DNA of 64,000 nucleotides from positions 1,302,001 through 1,366,000 of the forward strand of contig NZ_LS999521.1 of the NCBI RefSeq assembly GCF_900520355.1, given 5' to 3'. A model generated the notes under the pieces. It did not search any database, had not been told where the DNA came from, and was given only the letters and a program-made list of their open reading frames with translations. Positions within the stretch are counted from its first letter, which is position 1; every line of letters begins with the position of its first letter. The position numbers and the translations under genes are program-made. Below are positions 35,959 to 45,840 of the stretch, piece by piece. The DNA is from Acinetobacter calcoaceticus. Lineage in GTDB: Bacteria > Pseudomonadota > Gammaproteobacteria > Pseudomonadales > Moraxellaceae.

Positions 35959-36864
35959 TCAGTTTATTGTTTTGCGTTTTCCTGAAATGCGACACCAATT
36001 TTCTTCGCGTTTTTCGACATCTAATATATCAAAAAATTCAGAATAAACATCTGAAACATCAGCAACTTGCTCTTCAATCACACCAGCAAGCGCGAATTCA
36101 CCATCAGATTTAAGCAATTTTGCAAACTCTGGTGCAAGTGCCATTAACGGACCTGCTAAAATATTTGCAACCAGAACATCTGCTTGTTGAGATCCGAATT
36201 CTTGATTAAATTCTTCAGGAAGGCCAACATATAGACGATCTAATACGCCATTAAGTTCAGCATTTTGTTTTGTTGCTAAAACAGCCTGAGGGTCAATATC
36301 AGTGGCATATACTTTTTTAGCGCCTAATAATAAAGCTGCTACACCTAAAATGCCTGAACCACAGCCATAATCAATAACGATTTTATCTTTAACGTCAGCT
36401 TTACCTAACCACTGTAAACATAAGAATGTACTTGCATGGTTACCTGTACCAAACGCAAGGCCTGGGTCTAACTTAATATTAGTTGCATCAGCTTCTGGTG
36501 GCTCTAGCCATTCAGGTACGATCCAGAACTTTTCCCCAATTTGAATTGGCTCGTAATAGTCCATCCATGAGCGTTCCCACACTTGATCTTCAAGCTCGGC
36601 ATGGCGCATAGGGACATTTGGTAGCTGAGCTTTTAAGAAAGCTTCTAAAGTGTCGACATCAATAGGGTCTTGTTCGTCTTGTTGATAAATGCCGGTCACA
36701 ATCACTTTATTCCATAAAGGTGTTTCACCTGGTAATGGTTCAAGTAAAGCCTGATCTTCAGCATCATCCAGAGTTACGCTTACCGCACCTAGAGACATTA
36801 AAAGTGTTTCTGTGAACTCAACTTGTGCTTGATCAACGGTAATGTGTATTTGTAACCACTTCAC
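35959..36864 (-). CDS. prmA: Ribosomal protein L11 methyltransferase
   Basis: A 301-residue SAM-dependent enzyme trimethylating L11. It has the N-terminal L11-binding domain ([19 protein letters not shown]) and a Rossmann fold with [12 protein letters not shown], then TGNHAST upstream and [11 protein letters not shown], where the family N-P-P-like motif reads NILAGP. Full length. Confidence 0.95.
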   Translation of the reverse strand: MKWLQIHITVDQAQVEFTETLLMSLGAVSVTLDDAEDQALLEPLPGETPLWNKVIVTGIYQQDEQDPIDVDTLEAFLKAQLPNVPMRHAELEDQVWERSWMDYYEPIQIGEKFWIVPEWLEPPEADATNIKLDPGLAFGTGNHASTFLCLQWLGKADVKDKIVIDYGCGSGILGVAALLLGAKKVYATDIDPQAVLATKQNAELNGVLDRLYVGLPEEFNQEFGSQQADVLVANILAGPLMALAPEFAKLLKSDGEFALAGVIEEQVADVSDVYSEFFDILDVEKREENWCRISGKRKTIN

Positions 36865-36917
36865 GAAAAGGACCTAAAAATTTTATTTAAAGGCGTATTG
36901 TAGCTGACTAGACGATT

Positions 36918-36952
36918 TTAAAAAAGAAAGCGGCCCATCTTTAATGGGCCGA
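36918..36952 (-). terminator. Terminator downstream of the small secreted protein
   Basis: CGGCCCAT (36931-36938) pairs with ATGGGCCG (36944-36951). On the minus strand it is followed by CTTTCTTTTTT. It separates the 76-residue protein gene from prmA. Confidence 0.85.
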
Positions 36953-37019
36953 CTTTAAAAATACTGAGAAGGTATAGCGGAAAATAAATTGCTTCTTCTA
37001 TACCTTATGCCGAAACAAA

Positions 37020-37250
37020 TTAAGGAGCAGGGGCTTTAAATTGTAACTTACCGTTTTCATTCGGTTGGCAAGTACCATTAAAAGTTACGCCATTATGGCT
37101 GTAAGATACCCATTCGCCTTGCTGCTTTTTAGCACATGCTCTAACTTGTTTTTGAGTTTCGGCTTTGCTCATGTCTGCAGCATGTGTAAAAGTTACGCCT
37201 GAAAAACAAAGTAGAGATGCAGTTAAGATTTTTAACATGGTCGATTTCAT
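37020..37250 (-). CDS. Small secreted hypothetical protein
   Basis: A 76-residue protein with a signal peptide (KILTASLLCFSGVTFTHA, cleavage near residue 24) and a 50-residue mature part with two cysteines (VRACAKKQ and GTCQPN), which could form a disulphide. The sequence is typical of small periplasmic proteins in Acinetobacter; function unknown. It has its own terminator. Confidence 0.72.
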   Translation of the reverse strand: MKSTMLKILTASLLCFSGVTFTHAADMSKAETQKQVRACAKKQQGEWVSYSHNGVTFNGTCQPNENGKLQFKAPAP

Positions 37251-37482
37251 TTTGTATTCCTTCTTGTCGCGTTAATTTTAAAGTCATAGAAGTGCTGTAC
37301 ATTTTTTATTCTAAGATGAATTTGTTTTAATAACATTCACTTTGTATTGAATTCATGAAACAAAATGTCAAATCTTGTGGCGTACCGTAAATTATGTGAA
37401 GACGATTTTGTAATTATGTACATCAATAAGCAGATAATTTTGCTATAATGTTCCGTCTTTTTTTTTCTGGTGTTTTGTACTC

Positions 37483-39363
37483 ATGCACTACCCTAAAGTT
37501 TATGATGTTATCGTTATCGGTGGCGGTCACGCAGGTACGGAAGCGGCCCTTGCTGCTGCGCGTATGGGACGACAGACTTTGCTTTTGACCCATAACATTG
37601 AGACTTTGGGTCAAATGAGTTGTAACCCAGCAATCGGTGGTATTGGTAAGTCACATTTAGTACGTGAAATTGATGCACTTGGCGGAGCAATGGCTTTAGC
37701 TGCCGATAAAGGTGGTATTCAGTTCCGTATTTTAAATTCACGTAAAGGTGCGGCAGTACGTGCAACACGTGCTCAAGCTGACCGCGTTCGCTATAAAGCT
37801 GCCATTCGTGAAACATTAGAAAATCAAGCAAATCTTGATATTTTCCAGCAAGCAGCTGATGACCTGATTGTTGAAGGCGATACTGTTAAAGGTGTTGTTA
37901 CTCAAATGGGCGTTCGCTTTGACGCTAAAACAGTGGTGTTGACTACTGGTACATTCTTGGGTGGTGTAATCCACGTTGGTTTAGAAAAATCAAGCGGTGG
38001 TCGTGCGGGTGATCCACCTTCTATTGCACTTGCTCAGCGTTTACGTGAATTAAAATTACCTGTAGGTCGCTTAAAAACTGGTACACCACCACGTATTGAT
38101 GCACGTTCGGTTGATTTTTCAGTCATGATTCCGCAGCCGGGTGATTTCCCATCTCCGGTTATGTCATTCATGGGTGATGCCTCTATGCACCCTGAACAAG
38201 TAAATTGTTATATCACGCATACCAATGAAAAAACTCATGACATTATTCGTGGCGGTTTAGACCGTTCACCAATGTATACCGGTGTTATTGAGGGTGTTGG
38301 TCCGCGTTATTGCCCTTCAATTGAAGACAAGATTCATCGTTTTGCAGATAAAGATTCACATCAGGTGTTTTTGGAACCAGAAGGTTTAGATACACACGAG
38401 CTTTATCCAAATGGTATTTCGACTTCGCTTCCATTTGATGTGCAGTTTGAGCTTGTTCGCTCTATTCGTGGTATGGAAAATGCCCATATTTTGCGTCCAG
38501 GCTACGCGATTGAATACGATTATTTCAATCCACAAGCTTTAAAATTTACTCTCGAAACTAAAGCTATTAGTGGTCTATATTTTGCTGGCCAAATTAATGG
38601 TACGACCGGTTATGAAGAGGCTGGTGCTCAAGGTTTACTTGCTGGTTTAAATGCTGCGCGCCGTGCGTGGGAGCAAGAAGAGTGGACACCTAAGCGTGAC
38701 CAAGCTTATATGGGCGTATTGGTTGATGACCTCATCACTTTAGGTACTAAAGAACCATACCGTATGTTTACCTCACGTGCTGAATACCGTTTAATGTTAC
38801 GTGAAGACAATGCGGATCAACGTTTAACTCCTGTTGGTCGTGAACTTGGGTTGGTTGATGATGTGCGTTGGGCTGCTTATTGTGAAAAAATGGAAGCGGT
38901 TGAGCGTGAAACTTCTCGTTTACAACATTTGTGGGCAGCACCAAATAACCCTATGGGCAAAAAATTCGTTGAGATGACGGGTGCTGACTTAAGTAAAGAA
39001 TGTAGTGCGATTGATTTGCTTAAACGCCCTAATATTAACTTTGGTCAAATTGCCGAACTTACGGGTTCTGAAGTTTCTGAACAAGTTGGTGAGCAAATCG
39101 AGATTGCTGTGAAATACGAAGGTTATATTAACCGTCAGCATGAAGATGTGGCACAGTTAAAGCGTCTTGAAGAAACTAAAATTCCTACCGACTTTAATTA
39201 TGATGTAGTTTCTGGTTTATCACGTGAAATTACCCAGAAATTAAAAACGGTTCTTCCGGAAACATTAGCTCAAGCAAGTCGTATTCCTGGTGTTACACCA
39301 GCAGCTGTTCAGCTTGTAATGATCACAATTCGTAAAAATAATATGATTAAGAAAACAGCTTAA
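37483..39363 (+). CDS. mnmG: tRNA uridine-5-carboxymethylaminomethyl modification enzyme MnmG
   Basis: A 626-residue FAD enzyme that with MnmE installs the cmnm5 group on U34 of certain tRNAs. FAD fold [21 protein letters not shown] (about 10-30), conserved [34 protein letters not shown] and the C-terminal helical domain ([23 protein letters not shown]). Full length. The 232 bp upstream, back to the secreted protein, should hold its promoter. Confidence 0.97.
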   Translation: MHYPKVYDVIVIGGGHAGTEAALAAARMGRQTLLLTHNIETLGQMSCNPAIGGIGKSHLVREIDALGGAMALAADKGGIQFRILNSRKGAAVRATRAQADRVRYKAAIRETLENQANLDIFQQAADDLIVEGDTVKGVVTQMGVRFDAKTVVLTTGTFLGGVIHVGLEKSSGGRAGDPPSIALAQRLRELKLPVGRLKTGTPPRIDARSVDFSVMIPQPGDFPSPVMSFMGDASMHPEQVNCYITHTNEKTHDIIRGGLDRSPMYTGVIEGVGPRYCPSIEDKIHRFADKDSHQVFLEPEGLDTHELYPNGISTSLPFDVQFELVRSIRGMENAHILRPGYAIEYDYFNPQALKFTLETKAISGLYFAGQINGTTGYEEAGAQGLLAGLNAARRAWEQEEWTPKRDQAYMGVLVDDLITLGTKEPYRMFTSRAEYRLMLREDNADQRLTPVGRELGLVDDVRWAAYCEKMEAVERETSRLQHLWAAPNNPMGKKFVEMTGADLSKECSAIDLLKRPNINFGQIAELTGSEVSEQVGEQIEIAVKYEGYINRQHEDVAQLKRLEETKIPTDFNYDVVSGLSREITQKLKTVLPETLAQASRIPGVTPAAVQLVMITIRKNNMIKKTA

Positions 39364-39375
39364 TCTGTTAAATGC

Positions 39376-39408
39376 AAAAAAGCCCAGCTAAGACTGGGCT
39401 TTTTTATT
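39376..39408 (+). terminator. mnmG terminator
   Basis: AAGCCCAG (39380-39387) pairs with CTGGGCTT (39394-39401), then a T-run. It begins about 12 bp after the mnmG stop. Confidence 0.9.
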
Positions 39409-39575
39409 TTCTGTTCAAAAATATATAAAAACTTCCTAAGGAAGAAAATAGATTTCGCTTCCTTTTTTTCTTATTTCACATATTTCAAGCAGCCAGTTAT
39501 ATTAAATTCACGTTCAAACAAGAGGGCTTTAACCATGACAATGAAATCAATTCGCTACAATAGAGATGAAATGGC

Positions 39576-39698
39576 ATGCCAATGCTCATGTTCAAAATAG
39601 CGAAAAAGAAAGAGCAGATCAGTTTTGTAGGGGGAGAACACATTGATCTGAAAACAAGTATAAATATAAGAGCCAATATAAAATTAAGAAAATTATAA
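39576..39698 (+). CDS. Possible 40-residue basic small protein
   Basis: An ATG-started frame (MPMLMFKIAKKKEQISF...) of 40 residues, rich in Lys, Arg and Ile, ending 13 bp before a strong plus-strand hairpin with a T-run. No recognisable domain and no strong ribosome-binding site. It is the only plus-strand frame that would explain why a terminator stands here. A non-coding RNA or gene remnant is equally possible. Confidence 0.3.
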   Translation: MPMLMFKIAKKKEQISFVGGEHIDLKTSINIRANIKLRKL

Positions 39699-39708
39699 TT
39701 CAAAATCT

Positions 39709-39735
39709 AAAGAGAACCTTATGGTTCTCTTTTTT
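39709..39735. terminator. Hairpin terminator facing the WYL gene end
   Basis: AGAGAACC (39711-39718) and GGTTCTCT (39723-39730) with a TTAT loop, then five T on the plus strand; the minus strand has a weaker T-run. It can end the WYL transcript (stop at 39740) and any plus-strand transcript from 39420-39700. The remaining sequence back to mnmG holds nothing else I recognise. Confidence 0.8.
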
Positions 39736-39739
39736 ATGT

Positions 39740-40747
39740 CTATTTGCTCTCAGATTCAATTTCCCGCACAGCGTTGTGTACCTGCACTGGTTCGATATGC
39801 AGTAATTTCTTACCAAAACTACGTAACCACCACACCAGTTGAGATGTAAAAGGTACGGTTGCTGTAACTTCTACGATATTTTCTGCAAGTGGGATTATGG
39901 TTTGGTCTTTACTTAACTGACTTTCATAGAAAGTTCTAGCAGTTTGCTCTGTCATGGTTAATGTGAGTTGAATTGATTCAGTTGGCTGTTTGTAGTCCAC
40001 TCTAAAACCTAAGGCACCTGAATCGATATAATGATCAATATCAAAATTGACAGGATGCAGTGCTCGACTATCTAAGACTTTTGCTGATTTAAAACGGTGC
40101 AAGGCAAACGTTTGAACTTCAGTTTTATCATGTCGTGTGCAAATTAAATAAATTACCGCACCTTTTTGTACCAAAGCCAAAGGATTTAAAATATAGGTTT
40201 TGTCCTCGCCCTGATTGACTCGTGCTCGATAAATACATTCTATTTGTTTGTCTTGGAGTAGACCTTCATAAATTGCTTGTTGGGCATTTCGGTCCACTAC
40301 AGGAGGAATAAGGGGTTGGCTTGCTGGTACGATGCGTACTCGGTTAATCCATTGCCTAACATTATTTTGTGTAGAGAGACTGCGTTTAGCCAAATCAAAC
40401 CAAGGCCCCATCTCATCAAGCAGACTTGGTGGAAGTAAGTGTTTAAGATGTTCCTCAACCATCATAAATGTTACTGCCTGAGAGCTAGTCATGTGAGGTA
40501 AACTCTGAATAGGCGCATCGGATTGCCACCGCCAGCCTTGAGGTACAGCCTTATTACTTTCTATTGGAAAGCGCTGAGCAATTTGGTTTAAATCACGCTG
40601 AATAGTCCTTAAACTGATATCAATACCTTCACGTTCAAGCATTTCTTGTAATTCCCGTGTCCCGATCCATTTACCGGTAGGGAGGCGAGATAAAATCTGC
40701 CATTGGCGATATAAACTATTTGAAGTTTCTTTTTCTATTACAGACAT
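39740..40747 (-). CDS. WYL-domain transcriptional regulator
   Basis: A 335-residue regulator with an N-terminal winged helix (WIGTRELQEMLEREGIDISLRTIQRDLNQIA, about 28-58) and a WYL domain (about 150-250) followed by the WCX C-terminal extension (VVWWLRSFGKKLLHIEP). WYL proteins bind nucleic acids or small ligands and often control stress or defence genes. It is divergent, across 227 bp, from the ATP-grasp/Anbu operon, which it may regulate. Confidence 0.87.
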   Translation of the reverse strand: MSVIEKETSNSLYRQWQILSRLPTGKWIGTRELQEMLEREGIDISLRTIQRDLNQIAQRFPIESNKAVPQGWRWQSDAPIQSLPHMTSSQAVTFMMVEEHLKHLLPPSLLDEMGPWFDLAKRSLSTQNNVRQWINRVRIVPASQPLIPPVVDRNAQQAIYEGLLQDKQIECIYRARVNQGEDKTYILNPLALVQKGAVIYLICTRHDKTEVQTFALHRFKSAKVLDSRALHPVNFDIDHYIDSGALGFRVDYKQPTESIQLTLTMTEQTARTFYESQLSKDQTIIPLAENIVEVTATVPFTSQLVWWLRSFGKKLLHIEPVQVHNAVREIESESK

Positions 40748-40974
40748 AAGCGTAATACATCTATATCCAACTGCTTTGGTGTCAACACAATAAAAAATCT
40801 TTACACATTTAGCAAGTTTGTCAGATTCGGTTTATAGGTCCTTTTACAATCAATGTTAAGATTTAGAAGAAGAAAGTTATAACAAAGCACCGTAAAAATA
40901 TTAAAGATATATAAATGGCACTGAAATTGCTTATTTAAAAATGAAATATAGATAAATGATAAGACGAGGTGGTT

Positions 40975-42525
40975 ATGTCAGAACAAGAGCATGAATTACA
41001 TATAGATAATGATTTTTTTATACAAGAGCAGACAACTACGGCACTCATTAACCCAACCTCTTTTTTAGAACATATTTCCGTACAAACCAACCTATTTGAG
41101 CAGCTAAAATCACAGTTTTTTAATGAGATGCTTGATGATGTAACATCAAATGGTGCGGCTTCTAAAAAAATTGAGCAATGGTTGAGTATCCGTACTCTAG
41201 ATGAATTAAAAGAATTGAATGCTCAAGCGAAGCAACATTTTCTTTATCACGGCATTACTTTTAACGTATATGGTGATAAAGAAGGTGCAGAGCGAACAAT
41301 TCCTTTTGATTTAATTCCAAGGGTGATTGAAAAAAAACAATGGGAGAAAATAGCTTCGGGCTGTGCGCAGCGTGTTAAGGCATTAAATTACTTTTTAGAT
41401 GATATTTATCACGGACAACATATTTTAAAAGAACAACTCATTCCCGAAGAACAAATTATGGGGAATGATGCTTTTCAGCCACATATGCTTAAACATTCTC
41501 TGAAAGGTAAAATTTATTCACAAATTAGCGGAATTGATATTATCCGTGATGGCGAGGGAGAATTTTTTGTACTTGAGGATAATTTAAGAACACCTTCTGG
41601 TGTCTCTTATATGATCGAAAGCAGAAATATTAGTCAGCAATTGATGCCGGAGCTATGTGCAACCAATAATTTACAAGGAATTGAGCATTATCCCAGACTT
41701 TTAAAAGAAATATTGCAGGAAAATTCACCTGCGGACAGGCCTTTTATTGTGGTGTTAACACCTGGTCGCTTTAACAGTGCTTATTATGAGCATGCTTTTT
41801 TAGCCCGAGAAATGGATGTGCCATTGGTTACAAATCGGGATTTATTTGTAGAAAGTGACCAAGTTTTTGTTAAAACCATTCGTGGACGTCAAAAAGTAGA
41901 TGTAATTTATCGCCGTCTAGATGATGATTTTTTAGATCCTTTGGCATTTCGACCAGATAGTGCTCTTGGAGTAGCAGGTCTGATGTCTGCCTATTTGCAA
42001 AAAAATGTTGTAATTGCGAATGCACCTGGGACAGGGGTGGCTGATGATAAATCTATTTATCCTTATGTTGATCAAATGATCCAATATTATTTGGGTGAAA
42101 CGCCAATTCTAAAAAATGTACCTACTTACCAGTGCCGTAAAGAAGAACATTTAGATTATGTTCTTTCTAATCTTGAGCAATTGGTAGTTAAAGAAGCACA
42201 GGGTTCTGGGGGCTATGGCATGTTAATTGGCCCTAAGGCAAGCTCTTGTGAGATTGATGACTTTAGAAAAAAATTGATTGCTACACCCCACATGTATATT
42301 GCGCAGCCTACATTGGCTTTATCCGTTGCTCCTACGCTAACAACTGGCGGGGTGGCTGAACGACATATCGATTTACGTCCATTTGTATTAAGTTCACCTT
42401 ATCGTACAGAGATAGTGCCGGGTGGCTTAACGCGAGTGGCCATGCAGGCTGGCTCTTTGGTCGTAAATTCTTCCCAAGGTGGCGGCATAAAAGATACATG
42501 GGTTGTCGAAACATTACATTCCTAA
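40975..42525 (+). CDS. Circularly permuted ATP-grasp type 2 protein (DUF404/DUF407)
   Basis: A 516-residue protein of the permuted ATP-grasp group, predicted from family studies to form peptide or amide bonds. Conserved blocks are GQHILKEQLIPEEQI, GIDIIRDGEGEFFVLEDNLRTPSGVSY, VKEAQGSGGYGML and RPFVLSSPYRTEIVPGGLTRVA. The ATG at 40975 has GAGG 6 bp upstream; a GTG two codons earlier is less likely. First gene of a four-gene operon with alpha-E, transglutaminase-like and Anbu genes. Confidence 0.9.
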   Translation: MSEQEHELHIDNDFFIQEQTTTALINPTSFLEHISVQTNLFEQLKSQFFNEMLDDVTSNGAASKKIEQWLSIRTLDELKELNAQAKQHFLYHGITFNVYGDKEGAERTIPFDLIPRVIEKKQWEKIASGCAQRVKALNYFLDDIYHGQHILKEQLIPEEQIMGNDAFQPHMLKHSLKGKIYSQISGIDIIRDGEGEFFVLEDNLRTPSGVSYMIESRNISQQLMPELCATNNLQGIEHYPRLLKEILQENSPADRPFIVVLTPGRFNSAYYEHAFLAREMDVPLVTNRDLFVESDQVFVKTIRGRQKVDVIYRRLDDDFLDPLAFRPDSALGVAGLMSAYLQKNVVIANAPGTGVADDKSIYPYVDQMIQYYLGETPILKNVPTYQCRKEEHLDYVLSNLEQLVVKEAQGSGGYGMLIGPKASSCEIDDFRKKLIATPHMYIAQPTLALSVAPTLTTGGVAERHIDLRPFVLSSPYRTEIVPGGLTRVAMQAGSLVVNSSQGGGIKDTWVVETLHS

Positions 42526-42547
42526 TTGTGGGTTAAAGAGGAACTTT

Positions 42548-43144
42548 ATGGTTTTACTCAATTCGAGTGCGCATCAAATATATTGGTTGGGTCGATATTT
42601 AATGCGAGTTAAATTTGCTGCCTCTCACTTACCCTTTACACAAGATGAGAAAGCAACAAAATTTGCAACAGCATTTGGTTTGGTAATAGAAAATGCTGAA
42701 TTACTAAATCACTATATGTTAGACAAGAAGCAAACATTTTCGTTACTGAACCAGTTCGTTATTGCTAAAGATAATGTTCAGGAACTAAGAGGTATATTGT
42801 CATCAAATGCTTATGCAGAATTAAATAATGTTATTAACACGCTTCAAGCCCAACCTGAGGCTTTGAGAAAAGCTGTTGAACAATGTACTCAAATATTAGA
42901 AGCGGAGAATGAAGATGTTTGTTTATTTCTGCATTCAGGGCAAAAAATAGAGCAATTCGATATAGAGCTACGTTTTGGGCAAGATTTATCAGCCCTTGTA
43001 TCTGAGTTGGATATTGTGGTGCAACGGCTTGCTGGCTTAGATTGGAAAAACATAGATCAAAATTGGCAGGTACTAAAGCATCAGCAAACGTGGGACGCTT
43101 ATTATACTTTTACACAGCAGTTGGAACATATGTTTGAGGTGTGA
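42548..43144 (+). CDS. Alpha-E domain protein (DUF403)
   Basis: A 198-residue, mostly alpha-helical protein. The N-terminus (VLLNSSAHQIYWLGRYLMRVKFAA) has the W-x-G-R-Y-x-x-R signature of the alpha-E family. Genes of this family nearly always follow the permuted ATP-grasp gene, and its role is presumed structural or as a partner. The ATG at 42548 has AGAGGA upstream; an earlier ATG at 42503 overlaps the ATP-grasp gene and lies outside the family start. It overlaps or abuts the next gene. Confidence 0.88.
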   Translation: MVLLNSSAHQIYWLGRYLMRVKFAASHLPFTQDEKATKFATAFGLVIENAELLNHYMLDKKQTFSLLNQFVIAKDNVQELRGILSSNAYAELNNVINTLQAQPEALRKAVEQCTQILEAENEDVCLFLHSGQKIEQFDIELRFGQDLSALVSELDIVVQRLAGLDWKNIDQNWQVLKHQQTWDAYYTFTQQLEHMFEV

Positions 43145-43146
43145 TT

Positions 43147-43926
43147 ATGAAATTGATGGTGAATCATCAAACGCATTATAGCTATACTGAAACTGCTCAG
43201 AACAGTATCCAGTATATTAAAATGATGCCTCAAACATCGCCGCATCAACATGTTATGAACTGGGCAATTAGCGTGCCAGGTGACAAAACGATAAAAAGGG
43301 ACATATTCAACAATGTATGGATGACGGCTAGTCAGCGTTATCAATACCAACATCTTACGTTTATGGCTCAAGGAATCGTTGAACTTCAAAATGTAGAGCT
43401 GGGTTGTGTAAATTTATCTACACCTACAAATTTGTTTTTGCAGATGACAAGTGCAACTCGATGTGATTCAGAAATGTTGGACTTTGCCAAAAATATTGTG
43501 GTGGTCAAAGACCGACAGCATATTGCGTTATTAAGTGAATACATTTTGCAGAAAATACTCTATCAGCCTGAAAGTACTTCGGTTCAGACAACTGCAACTG
43601 AAGCATTTCACGCTGGGCAGGGAGTATGCCAAGATCATGCCCATGTTTTAATTGCGATGTGTCGTGCGCTACAATTACCAGCACGCTATGTCTCTGGTTA
43701 TCTATTTGATCAAAACTATCCGCACCTTGCTAGTCACGCTTGGGCAGAAGTATTTTTAGAAAATCAGTGGTATTGTTTTGATGTAAGCAATCAGTTGTTT
43801 ACACCCAAACATCATATCTACCTTGCAGTTGGACGTGATTATCTCGATGTTGCACCTATTCGTGGTGTAAGAGAGCAAGGAGGAGTTGAGAACATGATGT
43901 CTGTGGTTCAAGTGTTGGCCTGTTGA
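43147..43926 (+). CDS. Transglutaminase-like cysteine peptidase family protein
   Basis: A 259-residue protein with an N-terminal beta-rich domain of bacterial transglutaminase type (MKLMVNHQTHYSYTE) and the catalytic triad: Cys in GQGVCQDHAHVLI, His in ASHAWAEVFLE and Asp in CFDVSNQLF. Such enzymes cleave or form isopeptide bonds. The start overlaps the alpha-E gene end region (gtgattATG). Third gene of the operon. Confidence 0.9.
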   Translation: MKLMVNHQTHYSYTETAQNSIQYIKMMPQTSPHQHVMNWAISVPGDKTIKRDIFNNVWMTASQRYQYQHLTFMAQGIVELQNVELGCVNLSTPTNLFLQMTSATRCDSEMLDFAKNIVVVKDRQHIALLSEYILQKILYQPESTSVQTTATEAFHAGQGVCQDHAHVLIAMCRALQLPARYVSGYLFDQNYPHLASHAWAEVFLENQWYCFDVSNQLFTPKHHIYLAVGRDYLDVAPIRGVREQGGVENMMSVVQVLAC

Positions 43927-43942
43927 ATGTAAAGAGAATGAA

Positions 43943-44677
43943 ATGACCTATTGTTGTGCGCTAAGATTGGAACAAGGTTTAGTGTTTATTAGTGACACTA
44001 GAACTAATGCAGGAGTTGATCATATTTCTGTGTTCCGGAAATTGCATACTTTCGGCGTTACTGGAGAGCGTTTCATGGCCTTACAAACAGCAGGTAATTT
44101 AGCGACGACACAAGCTGTTATAGGTCATTTGCAAAATGCGCTTACTTTGCAGCAAGAGCCTAATTTATATAGTGTTAATACTATGTTTGAGGCAGCTGAA
44201 TTAATTGGTAAAACCTTGAAAACTGTTCTAGAAGATATTAGTACAGATACTCAAGAACAAATGAATTATGCCTGTAGTATTTTGGTGGGTGGACAGATTA
44301 AAGGTGGCGACATGCAGCTTTATAATGTCTACCCGCAAGGTAATTTTATTTGCGCAACTACAGATACACCTTACTTTCAAATAGGTGAGAGTAAATATGG
44401 CAAACCTATTTTGGACCGTGCTTTATATTATGCAATGCCATTAGATGATGCATTACGTTGTAGCCTAATTTCTTTTGACTCAACCTTGCGCTCAAATGTT
44501 TCTGTGGGCTTGCCGCTCGATGCATTAGTTTATAATAAAGATAGTTTTGTTATTCCGGTGGGTAAACGAATTACTGAAGATGATCCGTATTTTTCACAGA
44601 TTAGTAAACAATGGTCAGATACTTTGCGTCGCGGTTTACAGGAAATGCCAAAACCCACTGATGATTACTGGCGATAA
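43943..44677 (+). CDS. Anbu, HslV/proteasome-like N-terminal nucleophile protein
   Basis: A 244-residue Ntn-hydrolase-fold protein of the Anbu family (ancestral beta subunit, COG3484). It begins MTYCCALRL; removal of the initiator methionine exposes Thr as the N-terminal nucleophile. D18 (ISDTRTN) and K33 (VFRKLHTF) take the places of the Asp17 and Lys33 proteasome residues, and GERFMALQTAGNLATTQAV is strongly conserved. Last gene of the operon; a terminator follows. No ATPase partner is in the window, and the activity is uncertain even in studied homologues. Confidence 0.9.
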   Translation: MTYCCALRLEQGLVFISDTRTNAGVDHISVFRKLHTFGVTGERFMALQTAGNLATTQAVIGHLQNALTLQQEPNLYSVNTMFEAAELIGKTLKTVLEDISTDTQEQMNYACSILVGGQIKGGDMQLYNVYPQGNFICATTDTPYFQIGESKYGKPILDRALYYAMPLDDALRCSLISFDSTLRSNVSVGLPLDALVYNKDSFVIPVGKRITEDDPYFSQISKQWSDTLRRGLQEMPKPTDDYWR

Positions 44678-44694
44678 AATTATTAAAAGTTAAT

Positions 44695-44725
44695 AAAAAA
44701 ATCCAAGCATGCTTGGATTTTTTTA
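44695..44725. terminator. Bidirectional terminator
   Basis: AATCCAAGCATGCTTGGATT (44700-44719) is a perfect palindrome between A-runs and T-runs, ending the Anbu operon and the convergent alr gene. Confidence 0.85.
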
Positions 44726-44737
44726 TATTTTTTTTCT

Positions 44738-45814
44738 TTAACTGTTTTTTCGAGTGGGGCGATTACTTAAGCGGCAGAGCAATTCATATCCTATTGTTCC
44801 ATTTGCATCAGCAACTTCATCCACTAGGCGGTGCTCACCCCAAAGTTCTACTTGGGTGCCTAATTTCACCTGCTTACCTGTAACATCAATTGCAAGCATG
44901 TCCATACTAACTCGGCCTACAACTGCACAGAGCTGTTTATTAATAGCGACATAGTTTTGTTTAATATAAGCTCGTGGATAACCATCGCCATAGCCAATAG
45001 AAACTATTGCAATATCCATTTTTTGTTGTGCGCAGAAGGTTGAACCATAACCTACATGTTCTCCAGCTTGAATATGATTCACTGCAATCACTTCTGCTGT
45101 AAAGGACATGACTGGTTTTAGGTCAAGATCATGGACTGTTTTATCTGCAAAAGGCGAAGCGCCGTAAAGCATAATGCCGGGACGAACATAGTCAAAATGT
45201 AAATCTGGCCATTTATAAATAGCAGCCGAATTACAGCAAGACGCTAAAACTGGATCACAAGCTTGCTTAATCTGTAAAAATTGTTGTTTTTGTTGCTCAT
45301 TGAGTGGATGGTCTACATCTGCATTTGCGAAATGCATCGCCAGTACACAGCTAAAGCCTTCAGCTTTTAAAGTTTTAATAACTTCAATAATTTCAGGAAC
45401 TTTAAAACCTAAACGGTTCATACCACTATTGAGCTTAACCCAGACTTTTAAACCTTGAGCGATGTATTCTTGCTTATGTTTAATTAGCCATTCAAACTGC
45501 TGTTGATGGTGAATTACACATTCAAATTTTTGTTCAATTGCAATAGGCATTTCATCTTCAGAAAATGCCCCTTCAATTAAAGTAACAGGTTGCTGAAATC
45601 CAAGTTCACGAATTTCTAAGCCTTCTTGTAGGCAGGCGACACCAAAGGCATCTGAGGCATTTAAGGCTGCTAAACAGTCTTTGATTCCATGTCCGTAAGC
45701 ATTAGCTTTCACCATACTTACAATTTTTGAATTTGCTGCGAGTTGTTTGACACGGTTTAAATTATATTGAAGCGCATGGCGATCAATATAAACTGTTGCT
45801 TGGCGCACCCTCAT
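44738..45814 (-). CDS. alr: Alanine racemase
   Basis: A 358-residue PLP enzyme interconverting L- and D-alanine for peptidoglycan. The PLP lysine is K36 in VKANAYGHG, and the second catalytic base is the tyrosine in HVGYGST. The RPGIMLYGASPF and RVSMDMLAIDV blocks are conserved. It is downstream of dnaB and may share its transcript; the gap is 26 bp. Confidence 0.95.
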   Translation of the reverse strand: MRVRQATVYIDRHALQYNLNRVKQLAANSKIVSMVKANAYGHGIKDCLAALNASDAFGVACLQEGLEIRELGFQQPVTLIEGAFSEDEMPIAIEQKFECVIHHQQQFEWLIKHKQEYIAQGLKVWVKLNSGMNRLGFKVPEIIEVIKTLKAEGFSCVLAMHFANADVDHPLNEQQKQQFLQIKQACDPVLASCCNSAAIYKWPDLHFDYVRPGIMLYGASPFADKTVHDLDLKPVMSFTAEVIAVNHIQAGEHVGYGSTFCAQQKMDIAIVSIGYGDGYPRAYIKQNYVAINKQLCAVVGRVSMDMLAIDVTGKQVKLGTQVELWGEHRLVDEVADANGTIGYELLCRLSNRPTRKNS

Positions 45815-45840
45815 TTACTCCTTTGGGCTAGAGATAGAGT

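Noticed and set aside
39497..39703. 68-residue minus-strand hydrophobic frame.
   Set aside because: No ribosome-binding site or domain; it lies beyond the WYL gene's end, antisense to the short plus-strand frames, and looks like chance in AT-rich DNA.
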